Assembly (NCBI GenBank): GCA_002118135.1
Contig: BDIU01000134.1
Coordinates: 570-64,569 of the forward strand
Direction of reading: 5' to 3'
Source of the DNA: Trebouxia sp. TZW2008
Taxonomy: Eukaryota > Chlorophyta > Trebouxiophyceae > Trebouxiales > Trebouxiaceae
DNA: 64,000 nt
The notes beneath the pieces are model-generated. The model saw nothing but the letters and a program-made list of their open reading frames with translations, made no database searches and was not told the DNA's origin. A program made the translations under genes and the position numbers. Shown here piece by piece: positions 24,401-35,598 of this stretch (the stretch's first letter is position 1; every line of letters starts with the position of its first letter).

Positions 24401-26843
24401 CTGCTATTGTGCAAACTAATAGCCAAAGCTAGACATCGGATTGTCAGGGCTACACTCTGAATGCTCTTATTTGCTAGGTCCTAGTTTATTGCATCTATGC
24501 TTTCTGTCTGCAGGTTAAATGCTCTAGCCGCACCCATATGTAGGGCTCTGGAACATGCGTGCCCAGAGTTGCCTGAACATTTTGCGGCGTTTGAGTCAGA
24601 GGATTTCTGTGGGCTGCCCTTCATTGCAATGGAGTTGCACGTGGAAGCTGCAATCATCAAGCAGATTACAGAATGGGTCGAGTGGCAGCTGGCCAGCATT
24701 TGCCGTTTGACTGATCCTGAGGTGGGTACATTTGTGCCTACTGTCATTTTGCTGTCTTGTCGTGAGAGATGCAACAACAGCGGTGATTTACAGCAGTATG
24801 GTAGCATATTTACAACTGATATTAGTCATGAAGCCTGCTCCTGTCTTTCAGCAGATCACAGAACGGGTTGAATGGCAGCTGGCTGGGATTTGCCGGTGCA
24901 GTCATCCGGAGGTGAGCACAGTCACCATTTTGGTCTTTGAAGTCCTGTGATACTGTCGCCTGACATTTCTCGTAGACGACAATGATGCTTCTGACTGTCA
25001 TCAGGGTGAACCCAAATGCTGCTGCTTGCTGCTGCTGCTGCTGCTGCTGCTTCTGGCAACGCTATGTGCATGCACAGTGTCACACTAGTCTGGCTCCAAA
25101 GGAACCCTTGCATGCTGACGGTGTTCTGCCATCACAGTCAGTCATTCTGGTTGCTGAAGATAGCACACTGGCAGCATGTGAGCAGTGTGTCAGATACTGT
25201 AGAGTCAGGACAGTACAAGACTTGCTGGTGCTGCTGCTGCTGCTGCCGCTGCTGCCAGCGCTTTGTGCATGTGAAGCTACACACTAACCTGGCTCTGAAT
25301 ATTCTGTCAGACAGCTCTCATGGCACAGGTGTTTGGTCATAATAATGTGTAACCCTGCTTGCGAATGGCAAATTACCAGAACCATGTGAGCATTCTGCTG
25401 AAACTGTGCATGCACATAGCGTTGTCAGCAGCAACACCAGCAGCTTCTATTCAAAATGGCTTACTTACACAGCACTGGGTCCAGAATCTCTGACAGGTTC
25501 CTTCCATGATAGAGGTGTTTGGTCATCACTCGCAGTCGTTCTGCTCGCTGATGGCAAAACACCAGCATCATGAGAGCACGCTGCCAGCTGCTGTGGAGCC
25601 ACCTTCATGTGAAACAAATGCTACTGCTGCTGCTGCTTTTGGCAATGCTTTGTGCATGCACAGCTGCACGCTAATCTGGCTGCAGATTTTCTGACAGGTT
25701 TCTTTCATGGTAGAGGTGTTTGGTCATCACAACTAGTCAGCCTGTTCGCTGATGTCAAAACACCTCACTCATGTCAGCAATCTGCCTGCTGCTATGGAGC
25801 CAGGACAGCATGCGAACAGCTGTTGTTGCTGCTGCTGCCGCTGTCACTGCACGTCGTGCATGCACAGCTCCACACCGGCTTATTCCCAGAGGATCTGGCC
25901 AAGTGCTTCCATTTGACAGGTGGTTTGTCATCACATTCAGTCAGTCTGCTTGCTGATGACAAAACACCTGTCATCATGTGAGCATTCTGCCAGCTGCTAT
26001 AGAGCCAAATCGGTGTGGGACCAGTTGGTACAGCTGCTGTTGCTGCTGTTGCTGCTGTGTGCATGCACACTTTCACGCTGGTCTGGCCCTGGAGTTTTCG
26101 ACAAAACACTTGCATGCTAACGGTGTTCTGCCATCACAGTCAGTCATTCTGGTTGCTGATAAAAGCACACTGGCAGCATATGGTCAATCTGCCAGCTGAT
26201 GTATTGCCAAGACAGTGTGTTACTGCTGCTGTTGCTGCTGCTGCGGCCGCTGCCAATGCTATGTACATGCACGCCTTCACACCAATGCGGCCGTAGAGCT
26301 CCTGGCTCAATGCTTTCATTTCACAGGTGGTTTGTCATTACAATCAGTTAATTTGCTTGCTGAAGACCAAACATCAGCATCATGTGAGCATTCTGCCAGC
26401 TGCTGCTGAGCCAGGACAGTGTGTCAAAAGCTGCTGCTGCTGCTGCCGCCGCCGCTGCTGTCAATGCTATATGCATGCAAAGCGTCACACTAGTCTGACC
26501 CCAGAATCCCTGACAGATGCCTTTCATGATACAGGTGTTTTGCTATCACAGTCAATCATTCTGGTCGCTGATGGCAAAGTACCTGAATCATGTGAACATT
26601 CTGCCAGATGCTGTAGAGTCATATTAATGTGTCATGCATTGCTGGTGGTGGTGCTGCTGCTGCTTTACACAACGCTATGCGCATGCACAGCTTCACACAA
26701 CTTTATCTAGACTCTCTGACAGCTTCCTTTCATGGCACAGGTGTCTTGCCATCACAGTCAATCATTCTGGTTGCTGATGTCAAAACACCTCAGTCATGTG
26801 AGCATTCTGTTAGCTACTGTAGAGCCAGGATAGTGTGGAACTA

Positions 26844-26879
<36 letters not shown>

Positions 26880-29800
26880 GCCGCCGCCGCCGCTCCCAAT
26901 GCTAAGTGCATGCATCGCTTAAGCTGGCTCCAGAATCTCTGACAGGTTCCTTCCATGATACAGGTGTTTGGTCATCACCTGCAGTCATTTTGCTTGCTGA
27001 TGCTGAAACACCAGGCCCGTGTGAAACTTCTGCCAGCTGCTGCAGCGCCGACACAATGTGAAAGCAAGCGCTGCTGCCACTGTTCCCTCTGCTGCTGCCG
27101 CTGCCGGCAACGCTCTGTCTATGCAAAGCTTCACACCAACACAGTCTCAATGTTTCAGGTTGATTTTTTCATGGGAAAGCTGTTCTGACAACACATCAAC
27201 TCACTTGCTGACTGATGGTAGAAGACCAAGTCTGTGTGAGAATTTTGTCAGCTGCTGTAGATCCAGGACAGCGTGATAGTGCATTGCCCATGGGCAGTAA
27301 TCATGCACGTCTGTCAACAACATGCCTCTCTGATCATATCTGTACCTGTCAACAACCTCGAAGGTGCGCACTGGGCCAAAGCACTTGCTAAACCATATGT
27401 GCTTGCACTGACAACCTACCTGTGTGCAAGGTTTTGGTCTGCTCATTCAAAGCCTGTTTCCTCCTTTCACCCATGCTGAAAGAGACACGAGAAGTTGTGA
27501 TTGCTGGCTTGCATGCTCTCCAAGGAGTCAACTTGCACATGACATGTGGCCCAAGGATTCCCGTTTCAAGGCCTTGAAGCAACATTTCTACTTTGTTTCT
27601 AAATGTGAAGAGTGTGCATGCTGCAGGGCGTCAAGCAAGGCAATGCACTTGAGCCTTTCACCTTGTCAAGTGACGAAGCTGGTGAAAAGCTGACACTTAC
27701 TGACACAACCAAGCATCAGCTTCTGCAGCAAGACAGCATTGCACAATGGTTTTGGTCAGCAGCAAGTACTCCAGGAAAGGCAAAGCCAGCATCAAAAAGC
27801 GGTGAAGCAGAGTCAGGAGCAGACACAGGCTCAGATCCTGCTGTTGATGAGTCAGACGCTGACTTGACAGAATCTGACATAGCGGAATCAAGTGCACTGC
27901 GCAAGGGGATCGATGCGCAACCGCCTATCTGGCGTCAACCACCCAGACTGCCCGGTAAGCAGATGGCATCCTTGCTGCTGCTGCTTTGAGTTCTTTTTTT
28001 CAAGGTGCACCGCCGTCACCTGCTGTGAGCCACATCATCTGCAGAGGCGTTGTCAACGCTGTCATTCTAGTTGCTTGTTTGCTACCAAATGCCAAGCCTG
28101 TCTGGCAAGCATGCAGTGCAGATGACATCTCGCACCCCCCTCCCTAGCTGCCCACCTCATGTATGCAGCTTGAGGTAGACCAAGGCATCAGGACCTTGTG
28201 TGACATACAGGATCCACCTCAAAGCAAACATCCAGAGCGTTTGACCATTGAAGATTTTTTTTGAGAATGCCATGTTCCTAGCAGAGCGTTTGGAGAAAGG
28301 CAATGCCTATGTGGACACCGTCAAACGCAATTGGCTGTGATATCTGAGCCTGTAGTTGTTGCAGGGCCTGCCTCAAAGCAAGCGGCTCGAGCGTTTGACC
28401 AGTTGAAGAGCTTCCTGGAGAATGTCAAATACCTGGCAGAGAATCTGGAGAAAGTGGAAGCCTCCATGACTAACATCATCACATGCAGGAAGCTGATGAA
28501 AGACTGGGCAAAGAGCATGAACCTCAAGTAAGCTTCAAAACCAGCAGTTACAGCTGTGTCACAGCATACAGCAGTTCATGCCGCTTTACTTGCATCATTT
28601 CAGCATATAAATGCAGTTGTCAGCTGTCTTCATTGCAATTCCATTTGTTGGTTTCCAGCAGATTATGTCTGATGCCGTGGTGCCTTCTGAGCAGGCACTG
28701 CAGCACAGCAGGTGCTCTGCATATTGGGCCAGGACCTGTTTCAAATGAGCACCAACCGTAATCAGCATACTGATGTTTTGATCGCTGCATCATGTGATTG
28801 TACATGCAGGCACAACCCTGAGAGTGCAGCACAGCAGGTGCATCCAAGCCGCATGCTTTGCATGCTGCGCCAGCACGAGCTTTGAACCAGAGGCTATCAA
28901 AATCAGCCAATCAATGCATCAATTGCTCATGCAGGCACAACCCTGGGAATGCAGCACAGCAGGTGCATCCAAGCTGCATGCTTTGCATGCTGCGGCAGGA
29001 GCGCAGCATAGCGCAGGCCAAGCTGTGCCAGAACGCCCATCAGTTTGGCAAGCTGTGGCGGGAGACCTTCAACTTGAACCAGGAGTCTGCACAGGCAAAT
29101 TTGCTGTTGTTGCATCTTTGTGTTTTGTCTGTTTCATGTTTGCACAGCATTGATCATTGGCTCCCAGTCAGCTACACACGATTGTTTGCTTTGGCTTTGG
29201 CTGGTGAAGGAAGTAAAGCTGACAGTATTACTCAGAGCAATAGACAGACAACTTTTGTGACTTGTAAGTTATTGTCCAGGGTTTCTGTCCTGACTAGTGG
29301 GGACTTGCCCGTGGCAACTTGGGTTGCTTACATGCTGCAACAGGCAGCAAAACATGTTTGTCACTGCAGCTTGAGGCAGCATGAATGCACTGTGAGCTAG
29401 CTATGGCAGAGACCAACACACATGAATGCGCTTTGAGAGGCGATGATCAACGTGCAGCCATGTATCAGCAGCATATTGGCCGTGACATTGTCACGTAGGG
29501 CTCGCTATGTCATCTGACGCATTGTCATGTCTGTCATTGCAGCTTGAGGCAGCGCAAGTGCACTGTACATTGGCTATGGCAGAGATCAACACCCACAAGT
29601 GCGCTTTGAGGGAGGACGATGCACGTGCTGCCATGCATCAGCAGTGGATAGCTATGCAGCTGGCGGGCGAGGCTCTTGATGAAGAGACACAGCTGTACGC
29701 TGACATGATCTGGACTTACTCTGACATTCAGAAAGNNNNNNNNNNNNNNNNNNNNNNNNNNNNNNNNNNNNNNNNNNNNNNNNNNNNNNNNNNNNNNNNN

Positions 29801-32800
29801 NNNNNNNNNNNNNNNNNNNNNNNNNNNNNNNNNNNNNNNNNNNNNNNNNNNNNNNNNNNNNNNNNNNNNNNNNGGACTTACTCTGACATTCAGAAAGAGC
29901 AGGCTGTGTTCAAGGCAGAACAAGAGGTGAGATACGAACTGTTGTTGATTCTGCTGAATGCATCAGCAGTGAATAGCTATGCAGCTGGCAGGGCAGACTC
30001 TTGATGATGAGACTCAGCTGTGTGCTGACATGATCTGGGCCTATGCTGACATCCAGAGGAAGCGGGCTGTCTTCATGGCTGAGCAACAGGTGAGATCCTT
30101 TCCGCTGATGATGCGCTTTTGCGTTTATGACATAGTTTGCTGCTGGCAGGACAGGCTCTGGGTGAAGATGTGCAGCTATATGCTGACATGACCTGGGCCC
30201 AGCCTGCTCTTCCTGACATTCAGAAAGAGCAGGCTGGGTCCAAGGCAGAACAAGAGCTGCGACTACGTCCTTTCTGATACAGACTACTAGACAGTAGCTC
30301 TAAGACTCCAGAACGCTCTGCATTCTGCACGAGTAAGTTCAGATTCTCATGTCTGATCAAGCAGATAGAGGCAGCAGTGAAGGCAGCTGTCAGGATGAAT
30401 CAGAGCAGGAGCAATCAGATTGTTGTCAAAACATTTGCTTGCCTGAAGGTGGTGAAGGAGAAGGAGGAAGCAGTGAAGGCAGCTGTAGAGAAGAACAATG
30501 TCCAGCAGGAGAGCCTCACAGCTTGGAGCAACAAGGTGGACACTATGGGTGATGCTGTTGAGCGCATCATGCGAAGCGCGAAAATATCAGATTCCGTTCT
30601 GAGTTTGACCAAGTGGCGAGGCACGCAGAACAAGGAGCTGAAGGCTCTCAACCGCCAATTTCACAAGGTATTGATGTTTATGCTGATGACAGTCACAAGT
30701 AGATCAGTATGATGAAGATCTTAGAACCTGTGCTGACTTTGTTCAAGTGATGTGACATGTAAAACAAAGAGCTAAAGGCTCTGAACAGACAGTTCCACAA
30801 GGTAATTTTCAAGGTGATCCACATTGCAACGACGATCATGGTCAGTAGCAATGCTATTGAGCTCATTTTGTGACGCGCAAAGATCTCAGACTCTGTGTAG
30901 TCTTTGACCAAGTCGTGAGGCACGCAAAAGGAGCTGAAGACTCTGAACCGGCAGTTCCACAAGGTGAGACAACACTGTGTCAGCCACTGTGACGAAAATG
31001 AAAACAATGGTGATGGTTCTCAAAGACTTTGTGTTGTCATTCACCAAGTGGCGAGGCACGCCAAATAAGAAGCTGAAAGCTCTGAACCAGCAGTTCCACA
31101 AGGTAAAGCACATTTTGACAGCAGTCGTATTGATGGTTAGCGACAATGCTCATGATGCCGTTGAACGCATCGTGCAAAGCACAAAGCGCAAAGAATTCGG
31201 ACTCCGTTTTGAGTTTGACCAAGTGGCGAGGCATGCAGAACAAGGAGCTGAAAGCTTTGAACTGCCAATTCCACAAGGTAACAGAGAGTCTGGACAGCAG
31301 TGATCACCATGATGTTTGTGACAATGATGCTGATGGTAGGTGCCTCAGTAGCATTGATCATGAGCACGAGTGATGTGTTGTTGGGCGCATCATGCAAGGC
31401 GCAAAGTATTCAGAGCCTGAGTTGAGTTCGATCAAGGCGCGGCACGCAAAACAAGGAGCTGACTGTTGCATGTGTATGCTCATGCAGGAGGTTTGGCCCA
31501 AACTGTGTGCACCAGCACAAGACAAGGCATTGTACACCAAGCTACAGGCGCAGCATAAGGAGATGATGAGGCACTTTGAGGAGGGCTGCGCCAGGCTTCA
31601 GCCCCTGCTGGCCTTGTACACAGAGGCTGCATGCCATGATCCTGCAGCCCAGGTTCTGCCGCAAGTGGTTCTGCCATTACTGAAGGAGCGCCTGCAAGTC
31701 CACGCTACACCAGCGCTGGTGAGTAATCAAAACCGTTCACATCTCCAATCACAGTGTTGTGGTTGATGCTCTGGTGTGTGATGACACTGCTGCTCGCGTT
31801 GTACACAGAGGCTGCATGCCATGATCCTGCAGCCCAGGTTCTGCTGCAATTGGTTCTGCCATTCCTGAAAGAGCGGTTGGCGGCCCATGCCATATCATCT
31901 CTGGTGAGTGATAAAACTCCAAAAAGCTCTACAACACAGTTGTAGCTGGTGTTGCATTTATCAATAAGTCAATGTTGTTACTGCTGTTGGCCTTGTACAC
32001 AGAGGCTGCATGCAATAATCCTGCCTCCCAGGTTCTGCTGCAAGTGATGTTACCATTACTGAAGGAGTGGCTGCAAGTCCACGCTACACCAGCACTATTT
32101 ATTGGCTGCACCTGCAATCACAGCATTATAACTGACAGCATGGTGGCAGTTGCCAAATGGCATGGGTTCCATGGCCATTCATCCTTTTCCAAAGTGTAAA
32201 ATGATGCTTTCAGCCTTGTCTCTTGCAGAATGGCTTTGACTTGACTTCCACAGCACAAACAGCAGACAGGCTTATGCAGTCTTTGCCCACATCACCCTGC
32301 ATGCATTTTCGTGGTTTCCACAGCAGCATATTCATATTCTAATGCGCAGAAAGCTGACAATGCTGCTGCTGCTGCTGCTGCTGCTATGGTCGGGTGTGAC
32401 CCCGTGTGCTGGAGCTCCGCTCAAGTCAGTGTTGATGGGCATTGCACATGTACATTGCAACAAGCCTGTCACCAAGACTGTGTATCACCTACTGCAGGCA
32501 AGCAATATGGACAAGCTAAGCCTTGCAAGTCAATCTGGAGCCAAGTGGGACCCAGCATTTGCAAAGGTGGCATCACAATTCACAAGTCAGGCGATTGACA
32601 TAGCCATGGCTGGGAGTGCCAAAACGTTGGGCTTGGTCACAGCCCAGAGGAGTTTGCTACAGAGCCTCAAGCGAGCTTGTGAGAATGGCTTGCAGCACGC
32701 TTGGTGGAGGGTTGCGTTTGCAGATGACTGTTTCCTGGGCAGGCAAGATCGGGACGTTAGTGATGGGATGCAGGAGTTTGCAGAGATCACATTGCTGACC

Positions 32801-32854
32801 AATCTTACGCCTGAGAGTGTGTGTCTGGCAACCTTGTGCTGCTTCAGTGTGTGA
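20789..32854 (+). CDS. Very large multi-exon helical/coiled-coil protein (unidentified), repeat-riddled
   Basis: A run of plus-strand exon candidates suggests one gene of about 12 kb. The clearest are: 20789-20929 (PISKLLPRHVQSVWDQLPTA, LSFDLRLLYARANYVDG); 21475-21604 (EALTATAESLHSGTSARQW); 23339-23476 (KMILDKVQAHKGKQQEQRIE); 24514-24721 (ALEHACPELPEHFAAFESED, ITEWVEWQLASICRLTDPE); 27625-27951 (TTKHQLLQQDSIAQWFW, then a long acidic Ser/Asp linker); 28368-28529 (SFLENVKYLAENLEKVEASM); about 28990-29088 (NAHQFGKLWRETFNLNQES); 29541-29926 with an internal gap; 30360-30667 (VKEKEEAVKAAVEKNNVQQ); 31487-31720 (KLQAQHKEMMRHFEEG, VVLPLLKERLQVHATPAL); and 32347-32854, a last exon of up to 170 residues. 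Content is strongly helical. No family recognised. One or two genes are possible, and full phase continuity was not established. Nearly every exon has decayed tandem copies nearby. Confidence 0.5.
21930..22760. repeat. Degenerate tandem repeat, period about 145 bp
   Basis: The unit GGCAGGTCATATGTGGAAAAG...CCCAGCAGA...CACCCTAGGCTGA recurs at about 1936+20000, 22066 and 22208, and decayed versions with TAGGCT(A/G)TGCTGA(C/A) and GCACAAGCACTGCA(T/C)GACTGCATGTAAGCCA follow to about 22760. It lies in an intron of the large plus-strand gene and contains stops in all frames. Confidence 0.65.
23060..23400 (+). repeat. Tandem exon copies, period about 135-145 bp (three units)
   Basis: GCAGGAGAATGATCTTGGGC (23064), GCAGGAAAATGATCTTGGAT (about 23211) and GCAGAAAAATGATCTTGGAT (about 23338) start three copies of one segment, each continuing through AAGGTKCAGG and AAACAGCAG. 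Only the third leads into an exon with a long open frame and a GTAAGC donor. The first two end in CTTGATT(C/T)CTCAGTRA with stops and look like decayed upstream copies. Confidence 0.75.
24114..24213. repeat. 20-bp minisatellite, five units
   Basis: The unit TTGCAATGCACATGTTCAAG is repeated head to tail five times, with one A-to-G change in unit 3 and a diverged last unit. No spacers lie between units. Confidence 0.9.
24851..24911 (+). repeat. Tandem copy of the preceding exon's 3' end
   Basis: CAGATCACAGAACGGGTTGAATGGCAGCTGGC repeats the end of the exon at about 24661-24721 and still encodes ITERVEWQLAGICR with a GTGAGC donor. It is therefore a usable alternative exon or a recent echo about 190 bp downstream of the original. 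Confidence 0.7.
24960..27280. repeat. Satellite array, about 11 units of ~205 bp, each with an embedded CTG tract
   Basis: CTG runs occur at about 25020, 25230, 25620, 25825, 26030, 26222, 26430, 26650, 26846 and 27070, with a diverged unit near 25430. Each is followed by GGCAACGCTATGTGCATGCA-like sequence, a TCTGACAGGTTCCTTTCATG-like segment, a GTCATCACAGTCAGTCATTC segment and a GTGAGCATTCTGCCAGCTGC segment. The longest CTG tract, at 26845-26880, runs into CCG triplets. The array fills an intron of the large plus-strand gene. Confidence 0.85.
28215..28310 (+). repeat. Decayed upstream copy of the exon at 28368
   Basis: TCCAGAGCGTTTGACCATTG and GGAGAAAGGCAATGCC match GCTCGAGCGTTTGACCAGTT and GGAGAAAGTGGAAGCC of the intact exon about 155 bp downstream. 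Deletions and a poly-T run destroy the frame. Confidence 0.7.
28804..29000 (+). repeat. Near-identical 126-bp tandem duplication
   Basis: TGCAGGCACAACCCTGRGAR followed by TGCAGCACAGCAGGTGCATC and CATGCTTTGCATGCTGCG occurs at 28804 and again at 28931 with only a few mismatches. A third, weaker copy is near 28690. The low divergence suggests a recent event. Confidence 0.8.
29369..30265 (+). repeat. Tandem copies of one exon (four partial/complete units)
   Basis: The intact exon at 29541 (CTTGAGGCAGCGCAAGTGCA...GGCTATGGCAGAGATCAACAC) has an upstream decayed copy at 29369-29480 (CTTGAGGCAGCATGAATGCA...GCTATGGCAGAGACCAACAC). Two downstream copies of its second half lie at about 29976-30088 (open, ending AVFMAEQQ plus GTGAGA) and 30140-30265 (no clear donor). 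Confidence 0.8.
29736..29873. other. Assembly gap (138 N) inside an exon
   Basis: The run of N is flanked on both sides by the same 24 bases beginning GGACTTACTCTGACATTCAG (29712-29735 and 29874-29897). It interrupts the exon that starts at 29541. Confidence 0.98.
30540..31465 (+). repeat. Exon array: about six tandem copies of a coiled-coil exon
   Basis: Copies ending in a conserved RQFHK-type segment plus a GT donor occur at about 30668, 30801, 30964, 31103 and 31277, with a diverged sixth near 31460; spacings are 133-183 bp. The shared protein motif is SLTKWRGTQNKELKALNRQF. Copies 1, 4 (FTKWRGTPNKKLKALNQQF) and 5 (LTKWRGMQNKELKALNCQF) are open in that frame; copies 2 and 3 contain in-frame stops. 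Confidence 0.85.
31600..32110 (+). repeat. Exon array: three tandem copies, period ~185 bp
   Basis: LLALYTEAACHDPAAQVL recurs at about 31607, 31794 and 31984 (the third as LALYTEAACNNPASQVL), each followed by a LPLLKERLQVHATPAL-like end. The first two retain a GTGAGT donor; the third lacks it. Confidence 0.85.
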
Positions 32855-34086
32855 ACAGACTGTAGCATTGATCCATTGCAGTTTTGAACCCACTCCAGCT
32901 CGATTGCTACTTGTGAGCAGCTCTAGCTGAGCTGCCAAGCTGCATTGTTGGTATGGTCTCAGTGAAATTGAGAATTGTTGCAATGCATGTGAACAGTTGG
33001 AAGCATCTTGTACTGTCACAGTGTCTTGCTGTCGCCCTGACTTGTAAGTGCTTGCCCAGCATGCATGTGAATGTTTCTTGCAGCAGTCTTGTAATATCGT
33101 GATGATTTGGGAGTAAGAAATGCATCAGAGGCAGCGCATGTTGTTGCCTTCAGCCCGTCTTTGCAGCGGAAATACGCCCTTCATTGCACCGCCCCAATAA
33201 TATTGGCTCAAGCTAGACAAAGTTACAACTCTTGCAACGTGATACACCAGGTTGTCTACCTTTGACAAAACGTTCACGGCCTTACGAGCAAGTAGACCTC
33301 GCAGATTTTTGATTTCTCAGCCATCAGGTGGCATAGCTATCCAATCACCACACACGATCACAACAGGCTGATGTGCCTGTACCTATCCTAGCGACACATA
33401 TGTTTGGACTCAACTGAATAACAGATTTGAGCAGGATGTCTGTTGTGATGCATAAAGGCAGCCTCTCAGGCTGCATCATGAACCCAAAAGCCTTGTAGCC
33501 TTGTAGTTGTATCAATTGCCAGTACCACTCCTCCTGGAATTCCTCTCAACACTCAGAGCCATTTCAAGCATCATTCATTCAGCCCCAAGAGCGCTTTGAC
33601 CTCAACAATGGCATGTTGACATTTGCAGCAAGCTGCATAGTCGGTAAACTGTGTAAAGTCTTGGTGACACACATGACCTGCAGCATCAACCGGAATGGCT
33701 CACTACCACATTGAAGTGCATTACATACTGGACACTGAGTGAGTGATGTTGCAGTTACATGATTGTCAAAATGAGGTGTGCGGTGTGCTGCAGTGTTGGA
33801 AACTCAATGCAAACAGGTGTGAAGTTCCTGCCAGGTCTGCATCACAAGGTGATCAAGGCAGATATATGGTTGAAGCGCTGAGGCACCTCAACATCACAAC
33901 AATATGCGCCACTTGCATTCCAAATCTGCACCTGAAACCGTAAGCATTCACATATTCATGCAGACACGCTTGCATCCTAGACAGCAGCTCTGCCTTTACA
34001 AGGCCTCAAGTGTGCATACAGCATCAGCAGAAGTACCTTTGCGTCTAACACGAATACTGCAAGACCAGAGGCTATTCACCTGTCAA
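32855..34086. other. Gene-poor spacer
   Basis: Only short ORFs without recognisable content are present, for example 33743-33943 (+). No repeats stood out. It separates the large plus-strand gene from the convergent membrane-protein gene. Confidence 0.35.
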
Positions 34087-35598
34087 TCAGATGCTTCTTA
34101 TCTGGATCATAGGTGATGGGTGATGGGTGATCATTTGAGGCGACACGCTTGAAGCGATGACATGGGTTGGCAACTCCTCCAGACGTGACATCTTCTGTGT
34201 TGTGCTTTTCCAGATGCCATAGTAGATGACAAATGTATAGCTTTGCAGCACAACTAAAGCTAGGGACAGGAACATGGACACCCAGTACAAAGCTTTTGTC
34301 CTGCTTGTGACGTGCATCATATCATAAGACAACACAAACAGTCCTATTAGCAAGGCTGCCTGAATGAGGCGTGTCATTAGATAGAATCCAATGCCTGCTA
34401 TAAGAAGAGGCCGAAAGGCGCTTTGTAAAGCATGTACTCTTCTTGAGATGAGCGAAGCATATAGCAGGAACTCATATGTTGCAAAACAGCTCACAATCAG
34501 ATCAACCTTGACCACAAACAGGGACTCAGACTGGAAAGCTAGCACCATGAAGGTGCAAAACATCAAGTGATGTGCAAATAGGAACCAATTGATTCTCAAC
34601 ACAGCTCTGAAAGCACCCTGCAGTCAAACAAATTGACCGTTGGCATGTGACATTTAAACGTTGCTTCTAGCATTGATGCATATTTGCTCTAGAGATGTGC
34701 ACATTCTGGGTGGTAAGATGCCTTTTAAGCAGTTCCATGCATTGCAGTGTAGATGCATAAAGTAGCAATCAGTTCAAGCACAACGCTTGAACTGATTGCT
34801 TATAGACAGGAAAGCAGATTCACATCTACACGTTTTATGCATGCACCTGTCAGTTGTCGTGCTGAGGCTTGCCTAATTGCAGTTCTTACCTCAAACACAT
34901 AAAGAGCCAATTGGAAGCCCAAGGGGTAGAAGATGCACCGCTGCATAGATGGCTGCAGTAAGCTAGCAGGAGCGTCCGGAGCAAACAACACCTTGACCAT
35001 GCCAAAGCTGTATGGTGCTGCAGAGCCCAAGAACACCAGCAAGTAGGCTATGTGCGAGATGAGTATCAGCTTCGACGCGTCCTGTAAGTTTCGGTAGCCG
35101 CCCGGGTTAAACCTGTGACACAGCGCTGCGAGTAGGCCGTACAACAAGATCACACCTGCAGGCGCAACAGGTATCCGGGTAAGCGCTCGCAGTCTGGTCT
35201 TTACAATAGCAATGCGAGCCTACACTGTATTTTGTAACTGCTGTGTCATGCCATTAGAGATTGGTCGGTATATGACGCTGCGCGTGCCCAGACATACAGG
35301 CGCGTCTGCATGTGTGGCAGACATGTACAAGATAGGACGTACGCGTCCTATCGACGGTGAACAACAATCATGATCGCAGAACCGAAAGCACAACGCAAAG
35401 GAGGGCAAGCTTTGCGGCAGCGCAAGATGAAGTGCGCAGACTGCTTGCAGACGACTGGGCGGCGAGACAACCTGCTGATGCGTAAAAGCCATCCCGGTAC
35501 CCCTCCACAGGCGCATTGCTGCTGAAGACAAGGTTTGCAGCCTGGTCTGTTGCGACGTCGTTGCTCAGATGCTTCCATGACCATTCTTCGGCCTCCAT
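34087..35598 (-). CDS. Seven-helix membrane protein, possibly TLC-domain-like
   Basis: Three exons splice exactly in phase: 35598-35472, 35155-34890 and 34617-34087, giving 307 residues. The N-terminus (MEAEEWSWKHLSNDV) is soluble. About seven hydrophobic helices follow, including GVILLYGLLAALCHRF, ILISHIAYLLVFLGSAAPY, INWFLFAHHLMFCTFMVLAF, LIVSCFATYEFLLYASL, GFYLMTRLIQAALLIGLFVL and WVSMFLSLALVVLQSYTFVI, then a short cytosolic tail. A His-His pair in one helix, an acidic residue in the next and an Arg in the sixth recall TLC (TRAM-LAG1-CLN8) proteins, which act in the ER in lipid synthesis or sensing, but the resemblance is weak and other seven-helix families are possible. The gene model is firm because both junction phases and GT-AG sites agree. 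Confidence 0.7.

Noticed and set aside
24982..27276. Many Leu/Ala/Cys-rich ORFs of 60-127 codons
   Set aside because: They arise from CTG tracts in the 205-bp satellite units and are not conserved in frame between units.
32342..32400. Apparent signal peptide with a poly-Leu core
   Set aside because: The Leu run is a CTG microsatellite next to an acceptor-like CAG, and the same stretch reads poly-Ala in another frame. It cannot be used as evidence for secretion.
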